From JBEKUY01 sp049514555 (GTDB lineage: Bacteria > Acidobacteriota > Terriglobia > Acidiferrales > UBA7541), in assembly GCA_049514555.1 (NCBI GenBank), contig JBEKUY010000005.1:62001-126000 (forward strand): a DNA stretch of 64,000 nt. Direction: 5' to 3'. Positions within the stretch are counted from its first letter, which is position 1; every line of letters starts with the position of its first letter. The notes below the pieces were generated by a model, which was not told the origin of the DNA, made no database searches, and saw only the letters and a program-made list of their open reading frames with translations. The position numbers were made by a program, and so were the translations under genes. Of the stretch, positions 27,074-35,423 are shown in pieces.

Positions 27074-28729
27074 GTGATTTTGCGCGAAATCATTCCGATC
27101 TTAATCGCATGCTCCTGCCTGTCACCCATCGCAGCGGCTCAAAAAGTCTCCCCGAGTTCCTCGACAATCCCGCCTTCTTCCACGGTGGAACACACCCAGG
27201 ATTTTAGCGAGACCGTCGTTCCTATTACGGCGGTGAAAATTACTCCCTCGGCAGGGCTTAGTATCTTGGGGAAGCTTGGTCCTAAGCTCGAGGTAAGGGC
27301 TAACTTCGGCACGGGCTTTTGCCTGGACGCCGCCTGTCGTTTCATCGCAACCAATTACCACGTGGCTATGACTACGCGGGCTGATAAGATCAAACGGGAA
27401 AAAGTTATCCAACGATATCTTGCTACGGGTCCGCATGATGAAGGCGCTACCCTGCACTCCCTCCCGAACGTAGGCGTGCTCCCATATGCCACGGAACGGG
27501 ACCTTGCCATCTTGGAGTTACGACGCTCGCTGCCCCATCATCACGGTCTTACTTTCAGTCTCGATGAGCTGCAAGTTGGCCAGGAAGTAGACATCTACGG
27601 TTACCCCAAGGGAATTATCAATCCAATTCGCAAACTGACCCGATTCCCCGCCGCATTCAAAGCCCCGACGACATCAGGCCTCCTCGCCTTTGACTACCAG
27701 TTGTCCGCCGATAAACCAATTCGCATATTGGGGGCAAGCGGCGGCATCGTCGTCGATAGGAAAACCGAAAAGATTGTAGGTATTCTGAGCGAGACCAATG
27801 AAACGATGGCGTTGGCTGTGCCGGTTCAAACCCTGGTTGACTTCGTTAGCAAAGTACAGCCCTTTCTAGCACAGAGAATATTCCCCACCACCAAGGATGT
27901 CTCACCAGTCTCGGCAGACCTCTATCCAAAATTCGTACCACGCCGTGCTGAGGGGCTACAGCACCGACCCGAGGAACCCTATGAAGTCAGCGTGCTACGG
28001 CAAAAAGCTCAACTTCTTGCAGATAGCATGCGCAACTTTATCACCTTGCAGACTCTAGCCTGGGGTTCGGGAGACGAGGAGCCCGCTGCTCAGGCAGAGT
28101 ATGAAGTCCGGATTATCGACGGCCTTCAACGATTCCGCGAGTTTCCCGACGGCAAGAAGGAGTTGGAGGAGCTACCTTACCCTCCTCTGGGTGGTTGGGT
28201 GCTTCCGGCTGACGAATGGTCGAAGTTGCCTAAGATGGTTGGAACGGAATTCCGATTAAAAGTTCATCAAGCCGCCGACGTAGTTGTGAACGAGCAACGG
28301 ATGAAGGTCTTTCAGTATTACGCCAGCGTCGAGGATAACTTGTGTCCCTTTGCACCCGTCGAGGATTTTGTCTTTTTCACAATCAGCAAGACTGTCGCCG
28401 TCGCATGTTACGGGGAAGTTTGGACGGACGAGGAGACAAACATAATCCGAATGTCGGAGCATTTGGAGCTTTCTGACAAATTGAAGGCCTATCGAGGATG
28501 GCAGGACTATCAGGTTGTCCTTACTTACGGTTGGCTCAAGCGAGCGAATGAGCCGAGGAGGCTCGTTCCTCTGACCATTCTTACAGAGGCTCGCCAGAAG
28601 AAGCACATCTATTGGTGTCGCGGCCATTTCGCGGACTACCATGTGTTCAGCGCTCACGCGAGGCTCATTACAAATGGCTCTTCCAGCTACTTAGTGGGTG
28701 ACGCTTCCAGATCCGGACCGGCACAGTAA
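27074..28729 (+). CDS. Secreted trypsin-like serine protease (island cargo)
   Basis: 551 residues from a GTG start with a signal peptide (MILREIIPILIACSCLSPIAAA-Q). The chymotrypsin-fold domain spans about residues 60-255: His in FIATNYHVAM, Asp in ATERDLAILEL, Ser in ILGASGGIVVD (GASGG rather than the usual GNSGG). The 290-residue C-terminal region has no domain I recognise. Layout and length match the frameshifted chromosomal protease at 8867-10539, though sequence identity looks low. It acts in the periplasm or outside the cell; targets are unknown. Confidence 0.8.
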   Translation: MILREIIPILIACSCLSPIAAAQKVSPSSSTIPPSSTVEHTQDFSETVVPITAVKITPSAGLSILGKLGPKLEVRANFGTGFCLDAACRFIATNYHVAMTTRADKIKREKVIQRYLATGPHDEGATLHSLPNVGVLPYATERDLAILELRRSLPHHHGLTFSLDELQVGQEVDIYGYPKGIINPIRKLTRFPAAFKAPTTSGLLAFDYQLSADKPIRILGASGGIVVDRKTEKIVGILSETNETMALAVPVQTLVDFVSKVQPFLAQRIFPTTKDVSPVSADLYPKFVPRRAEGLQHRPEEPYEVSVLRQKAQLLADSMRNFITLQTLAWGSGDEEPAAQAEYEVRIIDGLQRFREFPDGKKELEELPYPPLGGWVLPADEWSKLPKMVGTEFRLKVHQAADVVVNEQRMKVFQYYASVEDNLCPFAPVEDFVFFTISKTVAVACYGEVWTDEETNIIRMSEHLELSDKLKAYRGWQDYQVVLTYGWLKRANEPRRLVPLTILTEARQKKHIYWCRGHFADYHVFSAHARLITNGSSSYLVGDASRSGPAQ

Positions 28730-28820
28730 GAATAAATTGCGTTCACAAAGTTCTGCCCGTTCCGAAAACCTCGCGCCGTGTACTTCACCCATTGAATCTT
28801 CGCATTCAGGGATTCACTCG
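28687..28820 (-). pseudogene. Transposase C-terminal remnant (ISL3-like DDE type)
   Basis: The minus-strand frame reads SESLNAKIQWVKYTARGFRN and then GQNFVNAIYSYCAGPDL before a stop at 28687. This matches the conserved end of ISL3-superfamily transposases (E-x-LN-KIQ-x-K-x-ARGFRN). Upstream of the SES residues the similarity stops abruptly, so only the last 40-odd codons survive. It overlaps the end of the protease gene by 43 bp, so the insertion may have supplied the protease's current 3' end. No terminal repeats were found. Confidence 0.6.
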
Positions 28821-29057
28821 TGGCATCCCATGGAGGACACTGAATGTGAGGCGTATCCCGCTTACGGGAATGGCCTTGGTGCGACACGATTCTGAACCTG
28901 CTTCGAGCCCGTAGGTCTCTTGTGCCAGTGGCGCTTTTGAAAAGGCCAGGAGTACGGTCACCGCAGCTACAGAACTCTGAATCATGTCTCTTCCCACTTC
29001 TCTGGGTGTCAACCTTGCCAGACAGAGACGCCTTGCCATTCCGATTCCCCAGAGGGT

Positions 29058-29306
29058 TTACGCCGATACTCTCGAAGCAATTGATCCCGCACGCAAATCG
29101 ACGCGGCAGAACTCACAGCGATATTCCTCATCGGCTCGGGGCGGCCTAACAATCGAATTGAGACAGTTCCAGCACCTAGAGACAAGTCGTGAGCCACAAC
29201 TCTGACAGGAATGGGAAACGGAGATAGCCTGCCTCGAACTTAGGTTGTCGTGCAATTTGAGAACTTGGGAACAGCGGGTGTTCGAGCAGAAGGCATAAAT
29301 GGGCAT
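29058..29306 (-). CDS. Small zinc-ribbon protein
   Basis: 82 residues with four Cys pairs or near-pairs: CSNTRC near the N-terminus, CQSC, CWNC and CEFC toward the C-terminus, the pattern of two rubredoxin-type zinc ribbons. No other domain is seen. Its function is unknown; such proteins bind nucleic acid or act as metal-stabilised adaptors. It is antisense to the flanking cargo genes. The ribosome site is weak (GGAG about 13 bp upstream). Confidence 0.5.
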   Translation of the reverse strand: MPIYAFCSNTRCSQVLKLHDNLSSRQAISVSHSCQSCGSRLVSRCWNCLNSIVRPPRADEEYRCEFCRVDLRAGSIASRVSA

Positions 29307-29912
29307 TGTTTCTGAGGCTCCGTTTCAGAGGGTCGCGCGACCGTGCAATCCACACTACGGATGCGGCCCCCATAGTCCTCATCTTCGAGCGAATGTGGGA
29401 TTAACTCGATCCAGGCGCACTCCCGCGCATTCCGAGCTCATCTGGAAAGCGAACTCAGCGACATTGTCAATCCCGACACAGCAGGTTGTCAGTCCCCGGA
29501 CGAGACTCCCAGCAGCACGATCAAAATCAGCCTGCGCCGCGCCTGTTCCATAGCACTGTAGGAGCACGTGGACACCCATTTGGAACGGGAGATTAACGGC
29601 TCTTAATCCAATGAATTGGCCAGAAGCCCTCCTCCCAGAACGGCGCTCTTGTCCCAATTCGGAACATAAACCACGCTTAGGTTCCACAATGAAACCCTCA
29701 TGGCGGCACAGAAATTCAAACCACAATCCCAGGAGCGACGTTGCAGACTCTCGGCGGTCCAAGATTTGGACAAGGGCGCGATTCTGTGATTGCGAAAGAA
29801 GTTCACAGGCGGATATATAAGAAGCTAGATTAATACTTGACAAGTACTACGCGACTCGCATATCTCTTCCGCCAAGCCGAATGCGGCTGATTCAGGCTGG
29901 AGGCCCATCCCG
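29307..29912. other. Low-confidence coding stretch upstream of the second sensor kinase
   Basis: A 154-codon minus-strand frame (29379-29843) and an overlapping 67-codon frame (29603-29806) are present, but neither shows a ribosome site or recognisable motif, and the two overlap out of phase. Possibly debris from the same decay that left the transposase tail nearby. Confidence 0.25.
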
Positions 29913-32513
29913 ATGCTCTCCTCTCCAATCTGGTCGAAGGACGGTTGTCCCTACCTATGCGGCTTCAGGGAAGGTGCAGGTCAGCAAGCAACGCGGCTCC
30001 CCGAGCGACTAGATGTGCTTCCAAACGAAAAGCAGAGTAGTAATCTTGTCAGAGCGCGGTTTCTCTTGCGTCGAAGTGGAATCCCGGCCTTCGCCCTGGT
30101 CTTCTTGTTGATTCTATTCTGGACAAGCCCCATTTTGGCACTCGATCGCAACAAGAACATCGACCAGTACGGTCACGATCAATGGGATGCACAGGCACGG
30201 CTTCCTGGAGAATCGGTGTGCGAAATCCTTCTAATCCCTGACGGTTGCCTGAGCTGGGTTGAGGCTGGCACAGGTCGAGTAGTCTATTACGACAGCCTCC
30301 AAGCGGGGGAATACCTCCTCCGGGGCGTGGCTTCGAATCATTATGGTGTGTGGAATGGGACGGATGCCTCCATGGGGTTCACCCTGCTCCCTCACTTCTA
30401 TCAGACAGGATGGTTCTATGCGCTCTGCATTCCTGCAATTCTTCTGTCCGCCTTCGGAGGGCACAGGCTTTACACGCGAAAGTTACGTTTGCGCGCTGAG
30501 GAACTCAGGCGGGTCGTTGACGAACAGACAGAGGATTTGCGGAAGAGAATCGCCGAACGCATGCAGGCGGAGGCGGCGTTGGAGCGACAGCGCAGATTCC
30601 TCCGGCAAGTGATTGATGCTTCGCCGAGCCTCATCTTCGTCAAGGACAAGGACGGCCGCTTCACCCTTGCCAACCAGGCGGTTGCTGATCTGTGTGGAAC
30701 GCCCGTGGAGCTACTGCTCGGAAGAACGCATGCGGAGGTTTTGCCGCATCAAGAAGAGGATGCACGCTCCCGGCGTGACGACCAGTTGGTTCAGGACAGT
30801 TTACTAGACAAGTTTATCCCCGAAGAAACGCTCACGGACATCCAGGGTCGGGTGCATTGGCTACAGACGGTCAAGCGCCCGATCCTCAGTCCGGATGGCA
30901 AGTCCACATCCGTTCTCAGTGTGGCCATGGACATTACCGAGCGCAAGGTGATTGAGGAGGCGTTGCGCGAAAGCCGGGAGTTTCTTGACGCCATCATCGA
31001 GAATTCTCGCGCGATGATTCATGTCAAAGATGTTGAAGGACGCTACATCCTCATTAACCGCCGCTTTGAAGAACTGTTTCATATGGCCAAAGCATCCATA
31101 GTCGGCAAGACCGACTATGACCTGTTCCCCAAAGCGCATGCGGGAATATTCCGCACCATGGACCTGAGGGTACTCGAAACCAACAAGCCTGTGGAGTCAG
31201 AAGACTTGGTTCCCGTGGATGGGCGTGTGCTCACCTGTATTGCGGTAAGGAGCCCACTCTGCAACGGGACGGGAAAGCCGTATGCGGTCTGCGGCATCTC
31301 CACTGACATCACAGAGCAGAAACAACTCGAAGAAGAGCTTCGACAGGCACAGAAAATGGAAATTCTGGGGCAGTTCGCGGATGGTATCGCGCATGACTTC
31401 AACAGCATACTCACGGCGAACCTTGGTTACAGCGAAATGATGATGTCGCGACTCAACCCAAGTGATCAGCTCTTTTCAATGGCCAAGACTATCCGCGATG
31501 CGTCCCTGCGGGCAAAGGAACTCACGCGACGGCTGCTGACATATAGTAGAACACAATTGCTCGAACCAAGGGCCCTACAGTTGAACGCAACCGTCTCCGG
31601 CATGGCTGGCATTCTTCAGCACTTGGTCGGCGAGAGCATTACGTTCACCCGACACCTAGATCCCCACTTGCACGTTGTGAAGGCCGATCCGAACGAGATC
31701 GAGCAAGTGATCGTCAATCTTGTGGCAAACGCCATAGACGCAATGCCTGAGGGCGGAACCCTCACTGTGAGCACATCGAATGTCGAACTCAAAGAGGATT
31801 TCTTCCGCCACCAGGAGACGCCCAATCCGGGAGATTGGGCAGTCCTGGAAGTTTCCGACACTGGATGTGGAATGGACGCAGCAGTGATGGCGCATATGTT
31901 TGACCCCTTCTTCACGACTAAGGATCCCACCAAAGGATCCGGCCTTGGCCTCACAATGGTTTACGGCATCGTGCAACAAGCCGGTGGCCTTATCCGCGTC
32001 GAGAGTGAGGAGAGTAAGGGAACGAGGTTCCGCATATTTCTTCCCAAGACGAAAGAAAAGCTCCGGCCTGAACTAGAGGTGGCAATCGTGCCTCAAGAGT
32101 TTCGCGGGACAGAGACCATACTAATCGTAGACGACGAAGGCTCGATGCGGCAGTTTCTTTACGAATCTCTCGCCGCTATTGGGTACACGATACTCGAAGC
32201 TCAGGATGGTTTCGAAGCACTCCAGGTTGCGGAGAGCTACACTCAGCGGATAGATCTGCTCTTGACAGATATAGTTATGCCTGGGATGGATGGCTGGGAG
32301 TTGGCGCAACACCACATCAGATTGCACCCGGAATCGAAAGTCCTGTTTGTCTCGGCCTGCTCGGGAAAACCCAGCGACCCCTGCTTCACGTCAGACTCCC
32401 GTTATTCGTTTCTCCCCAAACCCTTCGCGCTCGACACCTTGAGGGGACGGGTGCGCGCATTATTAGACCGTGAGCCCTCTGTCCGGAAGCATGCAGCAGC
32501 GGCGGGATGCTAA
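29913..32513 (+). CDS. Hybrid sensor kinase with an almost deleted propeller sensor domain
   Basis: 866 residues. After a membrane/signal segment (IPAFALVFLLILFW) comes DRNKNIDQYGHDQWDAQARL, the usual opening of a Reg_prop beta-propeller sensor. Within about 30 residues the sequence jumps to WVEAGTGRVVYYDSL...GVWNGTDASMGFTL, the Y_Y_Y domain that normally follows some 600-700 residues later. Then come a membrane helix (GWFYALCIPAILLSAFGG), a coiled linker, two PAS domains (LIFVKDKDGRFTLANQAVADL; VEGRYILINRRFEELF), HisKA with His near 494 (DGIAHDFNSILTANLGYSEM), HATPase (NLVANAIDAMPEGG, GSGLGLTMVYG) and a receiver with Asp near 786 (LLTDIVMPGMDG). The signalling half looks intact; the sensor is a stub. 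Confidence 0.87.
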   Translation: MLSSPIWSKDGCPYLCGFREGAGQQATRLPERLDVLPNEKQSSNLVRARFLLRRSGIPAFALVFLLILFWTSPILALDRNKNIDQYGHDQWDAQARLPGESVCEILLIPDGCLSWVEAGTGRVVYYDSLQAGEYLLRGVASNHYGVWNGTDASMGFTLLPHFYQTGWFYALCIPAILLSAFGGHRLYTRKLRLRAEELRRVVDEQTEDLRKRIAERMQAEAALERQRRFLRQVIDASPSLIFVKDKDGRFTLANQAVADLCGTPVELLLGRTHAEVLPHQEEDARSRRDDQLVQDSLLDKFIPEETLTDIQGRVHWLQTVKRPILSPDGKSTSVLSVAMDITERKVIEEALRESREFLDAIIENSRAMIHVKDVEGRYILINRRFEELFHMAKASIVGKTDYDLFPKAHAGIFRTMDLRVLETNKPVESEDLVPVDGRVLTCIAVRSPLCNGTGKPYAVCGISTDITEQKQLEEELRQAQKMEILGQFADGIAHDFNSILTANLGYSEMMMSRLNPSDQLFSMAKTIRDASLRAKELTRRLLTYSRTQLLEPRALQLNATVSGMAGILQHLVGESITFTRHLDPHLHVVKADPNEIEQVIVNLVANAIDAMPEGGTLTVSTSNVELKEDFFRHQETPNPGDWAVLEVSDTGCGMDAAVMAHMFDPFFTTKDPTKGSGLGLTMVYGIVQQAGGLIRVESEESKGTRFRIFLPKTKEKLRPELEVAIVPQEFRGTETILIVDDEGSMRQFLYESLAAIGYTILEAQDGFEALQVAESYTQRIDLLLTDIVMPGMDGWELAQHHIRLHPESKVLFVSACSGKPSDPCFTSDSRYSFLPKPFALDTLRGRVRALLDREPSVRKHAAAAGC

Positions 32514-32612
32514 TTGGGGCTTGCGTAGATTGGTTTGCTGCGAATCTGCAGCTACCAATCGTGCAGCAAGGCCAGTCTCATTGGCCATTGAGCCCTTAAC
32601 GCAAGGTTGAGG

Positions 32613-32873
32613 TCAATGGTGGACAATGAGGTCAGTATTACTGAGCTGGCCCGCAGGCTCGGTGGAAGACGACAGCTCGGGCGCCTTGCTCGTCTGCACT
32701 CTTTCAAGGGACAGGCTGATTGGGGTGACTTCAAAGGGCATATTGTCGCCAGGCAACTTAGGAGGAACAACCGGAAGAGAAGTCAGTCTACCACTCCAAG
32801 GATCAACGACAATCCTGCTGCCGAGTGGTAGGGCCCTGACCTCCGCAGTCTCATTCGCGTCTAACCTTGCCAA
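32613..32873 (-). pseudogene. Possible fragment of an unknown protein, minus strand
   Basis: The minus-strand frame ARLDANETAEVRALPLGSRI-VVDPWSGRLTSLPVVPP...MPFEVTPISLSLERV looks protein-like, but it has only a TTG start (32873), no clear ribosome site and no recognised family. It is open further upstream to about 32920. The rest of the 32514-33158 interval shows nothing I can support. Confidence 0.3.
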
Positions 32874-33158
32874 CTGCTTCGTCTGGCGTCCACTTTTAAA
32901 CAGACGGGAAGCTGTTCTGGTTCACTTCGGGAACGGCAGTCCTTTTTGTTTCAATATGGCACGGCTCGCCAACCCCGGCGGCAAGACCAATCTCTAGCCC
33001 GCTGAATTGAAAACTTTTAATTGAGTTTCAGATTGGGTGTCGGCTTGCTCGCTGGTGTATTAGGACGTCGGCGTCGATTTACTATGTAGTATTCAGGTCC
33101 GACGTTAGAGATCGGGGGCGCGCACGTCCTGACTGGCGAACCAGGGGGAGAAACCACA

Positions 33159-34136
33159 ATGAAGAATAGGCGCGTTGGATTACTTGTTGAGGCGTTGGTG
33201 CTGTTTCCTGTTGCCGTATGGGCACAATCAAAGGATGAAGGGAGCCCATTAGAGATAAAGCGGTTGGCGGCCGGTTCGGGCGTGATGCTGCCAAATGATT
33301 GGCGGGCCGGGTCCCCAGAACCTGCACGGGCAGATTCGGATTCGACGCCGACGGCCTCGCCGACAGGGGTGGAAACATACACGACCGGGAAAACTACGGG
33401 CGCGACCCCATTGAAAGGCGGGGCGGCACACATCGAAAGGGATGCGCATGCCGCCACTACCCCCAGGAAACCGACGGACATCGAGGCGGCAGGCTCGAGT
33501 GAAGCGCCAATAATCATTCCGCCCCGAAATGTGCCACCGCCTGCTGCAAGGGAGGGGCACAACCGCGCCTTCCGCGTTGCGACTTACCCCTTCCGTCTTT
33601 ACTTTACGCAGACCCAGCAGTCCTATAAAGACTTCTTTCGCTTCCGCAATGAGGGGCGCAGCAGCAGAACCACCTACTTCATCGAAGCACTCATGATTCA
33701 GGCCTCTTCGGCGTTCGATGCGTATGCGACGGAGCGCCTGATGAACAAGTGCCCTGGCTGCGTGGAGGCCAACCCGGTCATCCGGTTTATGGCCGGCCGC
33801 CGTCCAACTGCGAAGCGGCTGATTCCCACAACGTTCTTCTTTACAAGCGTAAAGGTAGACCTAATACACTACATGGAGAAGAGAGGCGGCGGTGAAGACG
33901 ATGTTCTAACTCCTATGACGGCTTGGGGGATGACTTTAGCAAGCACGCTGGCGGGCATATGGGACTGGACCGGGGTTCCCCCTGCTCACGCCAAGCAATC
34001 CTCACGGGCGACACGAGTCAGTATTCTGGGCGGAACTCGGATCAGTGGGTTCTCCGAGCCTTCGCGGGGACTGGAAGAAGCGCGACTCAGAATCATGCGG
34101 TCAGCACCAATCGGGGTATTGCGTGGGAATCGATAG
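33159..34136 (+). CDS. Secreted hypothetical protein
   Basis: 325 residues with a signal peptide (GLLVEALVLFPVAVWA-Q). A Pro/Thr/Ala-rich low-complexity stretch to about residue 130 is followed by a folded part (YPFRLYFTQTQQSYKDFFRF; FIEALMIQASSAFDAYATERLMNK; CPGCVEANPVIRFMAGRRPT) with hydrophobic segments near the end. The ATG is preceded by GGGGGAG. The DAYAT...EANP arrangement recalls small membrane proteins of unknown function. I do not assign a role. It is the last cargo gene before the element's backbone genes. Confidence 0.6.
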   Translation: MKNRRVGLLVEALVLFPVAVWAQSKDEGSPLEIKRLAAGSGVMLPNDWRAGSPEPARADSDSTPTASPTGVETYTTGKTTGATPLKGGAAHIERDAHAATTPRKPTDIEAAGSSEAPIIIPPRNVPPPAAREGHNRAFRVATYPFRLYFTQTQQSYKDFFRFRNEGRSSRTTYFIEALMIQASSAFDAYATERLMNKCPGCVEANPVIRFMAGRRPTAKRLIPTTFFFTSVKVDLIHYMEKRGGGEDDVLTPMTAWGMTLASTLAGIWDWTGVPPAHAKQSSRATRVSILGGTRISGFSEPSRGLEEARLRIMRSAPIGVLRGNR

Positions 34137-34169
34137 AAATCTGTAAACAATCTGCTCAGTTCCTAACCA

Positions 34170-34427
34170 TCATGTTAGCTGTGCGGTCTTTGTACGAGCA
34201 TCTCCTTGGGCTTGTGCTTGGTTGTGGTTGTCTGTGTGCTGGCTTAGCCAGAGGCGGAACGCTGCGTCCTTCTTGAACAGCAGCTTGAGCGCTTCGCTGA
34301 CGACGTAGGACGGGTTCGCATCGAGGAACTCTGCGTACCTGTCCAGGTTGTGTCGGACATCTTCCTCCAGGCGGACCTGGAGGGTTGTGGTCTTCGGTTG
34401 CTTCGATGGTGCTTTCAGTAGTGCCAA
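34170..34427 (-). CDS. Ribbon-helix-helix DNA-binding protein (copy 1)
   Basis: 85 residues from a TTG start with AGGGGGAAG upstream. The core TTTLQVRLEEDVRHNLDRYA followed by EFLDANPSYVVSEALKLLFKKD is a ribbon-helix-helix fold: beta strand, then two helices with the G/N-xS turn. Such small proteins act as element repressors, relaxosome accessories or antitoxins. A close paralog lies at 36737-36988 in the opposite orientation, and both are preceded at 73-80 bp by the same kind of long palindrome, suggesting autoregulation through that structure. No toxin partner is adjacent. Confidence 0.8.
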   Translation of the reverse strand: MALLKAPSKQPKTTTLQVRLEEDVRHNLDRYAEFLDANPSYVVSEALKLLFKKDAAFRLWLSQHTDNHNQAQAQGDARTKTAQLT

Positions 34428-34507
34428 GTCGTTCTTCCCCCTTTCGTGATTCGTGGTGCATCACAGCCTGCACTGCAAATTGGTTGGCCCGACTACTGCA
34501 CGCGGCA

Positions 34508-34611
34508 AAACACGGCCACGCGAAGAGCGTGATGGGCGGGAGCGACCCCAAGGTTCACTTGGGCGGCCGAGAGCCGAAAAAGTGGGGTCGCTCCCGCCCG
34601 ATTTGGTGTTT
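34508..34611. repeat. Long palindromic element, copy 1
   Basis: GGGCGGGAGCGACCCCA (34534-34550) pairs perfectly with TGGGGTCGCTCCCGCCC (34583-34599), 17 bp around a 32-nt loop, with outer arms AAACAC (34508-34513) and GTGTTT (34606-34611). It lies 80 bp upstream of RHH copy 1. Compare 36547-36664. Confidence 0.85.
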
Positions 34612-34923
34612 CTTCCACGGCATGTTTCGTCTTCCTGACACTTGCATCCCTCTCTTCGTAAAGAACTTGCTGCGCCACAGGGTGAAGAACTTGGTGAAGA
34701 AGACGGTGAAGCGCGTACTTCTTACCTTCTTCACCCGCTCCTGCGGAGGACTGCCGGAAGGAGCGCGGTTCCGTGCCAGTGTTTCTTCCACGGCCGTAGG
34801 GGACAGCACACATGGCGAATCAGGTTGCCTGCCCGGATCACAAAGACAGCCCATGGGACCATCCCAATGATGCGAGGCGTTTCAGGCAGCATGGCGGTTT
34901 CTGATTCGCTCTGGTTTCCAAAT

Positions 34924-35346
34924 TTCTTTGTTACTTTTTCCTTGTTCGATGTTCCTTTAATAAGTAGGAGGAGTTCTGCCCGGATCTTGTCCGTAGCCTC
35001 ATTCGGGTCAGGGCCGAGAACCCTGGGGAGAGGCTCGCGCGGGGTGATTTCTACCCCTGGGCCAGCCTGGCAGCAGGATACATGTCGGCTGACAGTGGGA
35101 ATCGCCGGAATTTGCATGTTCTTTTCTTACTTTTTCCCGTTTGGATGTTCCCTAGATTAATGGGGGAGGAAACACCTGAAGCACGAAGATTCTTTCTCAC
35201 TTTTTGGCGCTTGGATGTTCCTTAGATAAGTGGGGGCCTTGGGCGGACTCGTGAACAGCGGAGATTTCCTACAGTTTCCCGTAGATCGACCAATCGGAAT
35301 TTCTCATTGGTTTTCTTTGTCTTCGAGGCCCCTGATAGGTAGGAGG
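34924..35346 (+). repeat. Imperfect iteron-like direct repeats
   Basis: Three related units of about 48 bp at 34924-34972, 35119-35170 and 35190-35237, and a weaker one at 35310-35346. Shared core: TTCTTT-CTTACTTTTT, then TTGGATGTTCC-TAGAT-AA and a G-rich end (GGGGG or AGGAGG). Units two and three are 70 bp apart. They lie within 500 bp upstream of the 363-aa gene. Alternatives are replication iterons, repressor sites, or repeated leader/promoter units. The rest of 34612-35423 holds no supported gene. Confidence 0.6.
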
Positions 35347-35423
35347 GCCGCGCACCCGCAGCATGCACCTGGTCTCAGGCCTCTCCTGGACCAGCAGGAG
35401 TTGATAGCGGAGATTCTGTCCCC

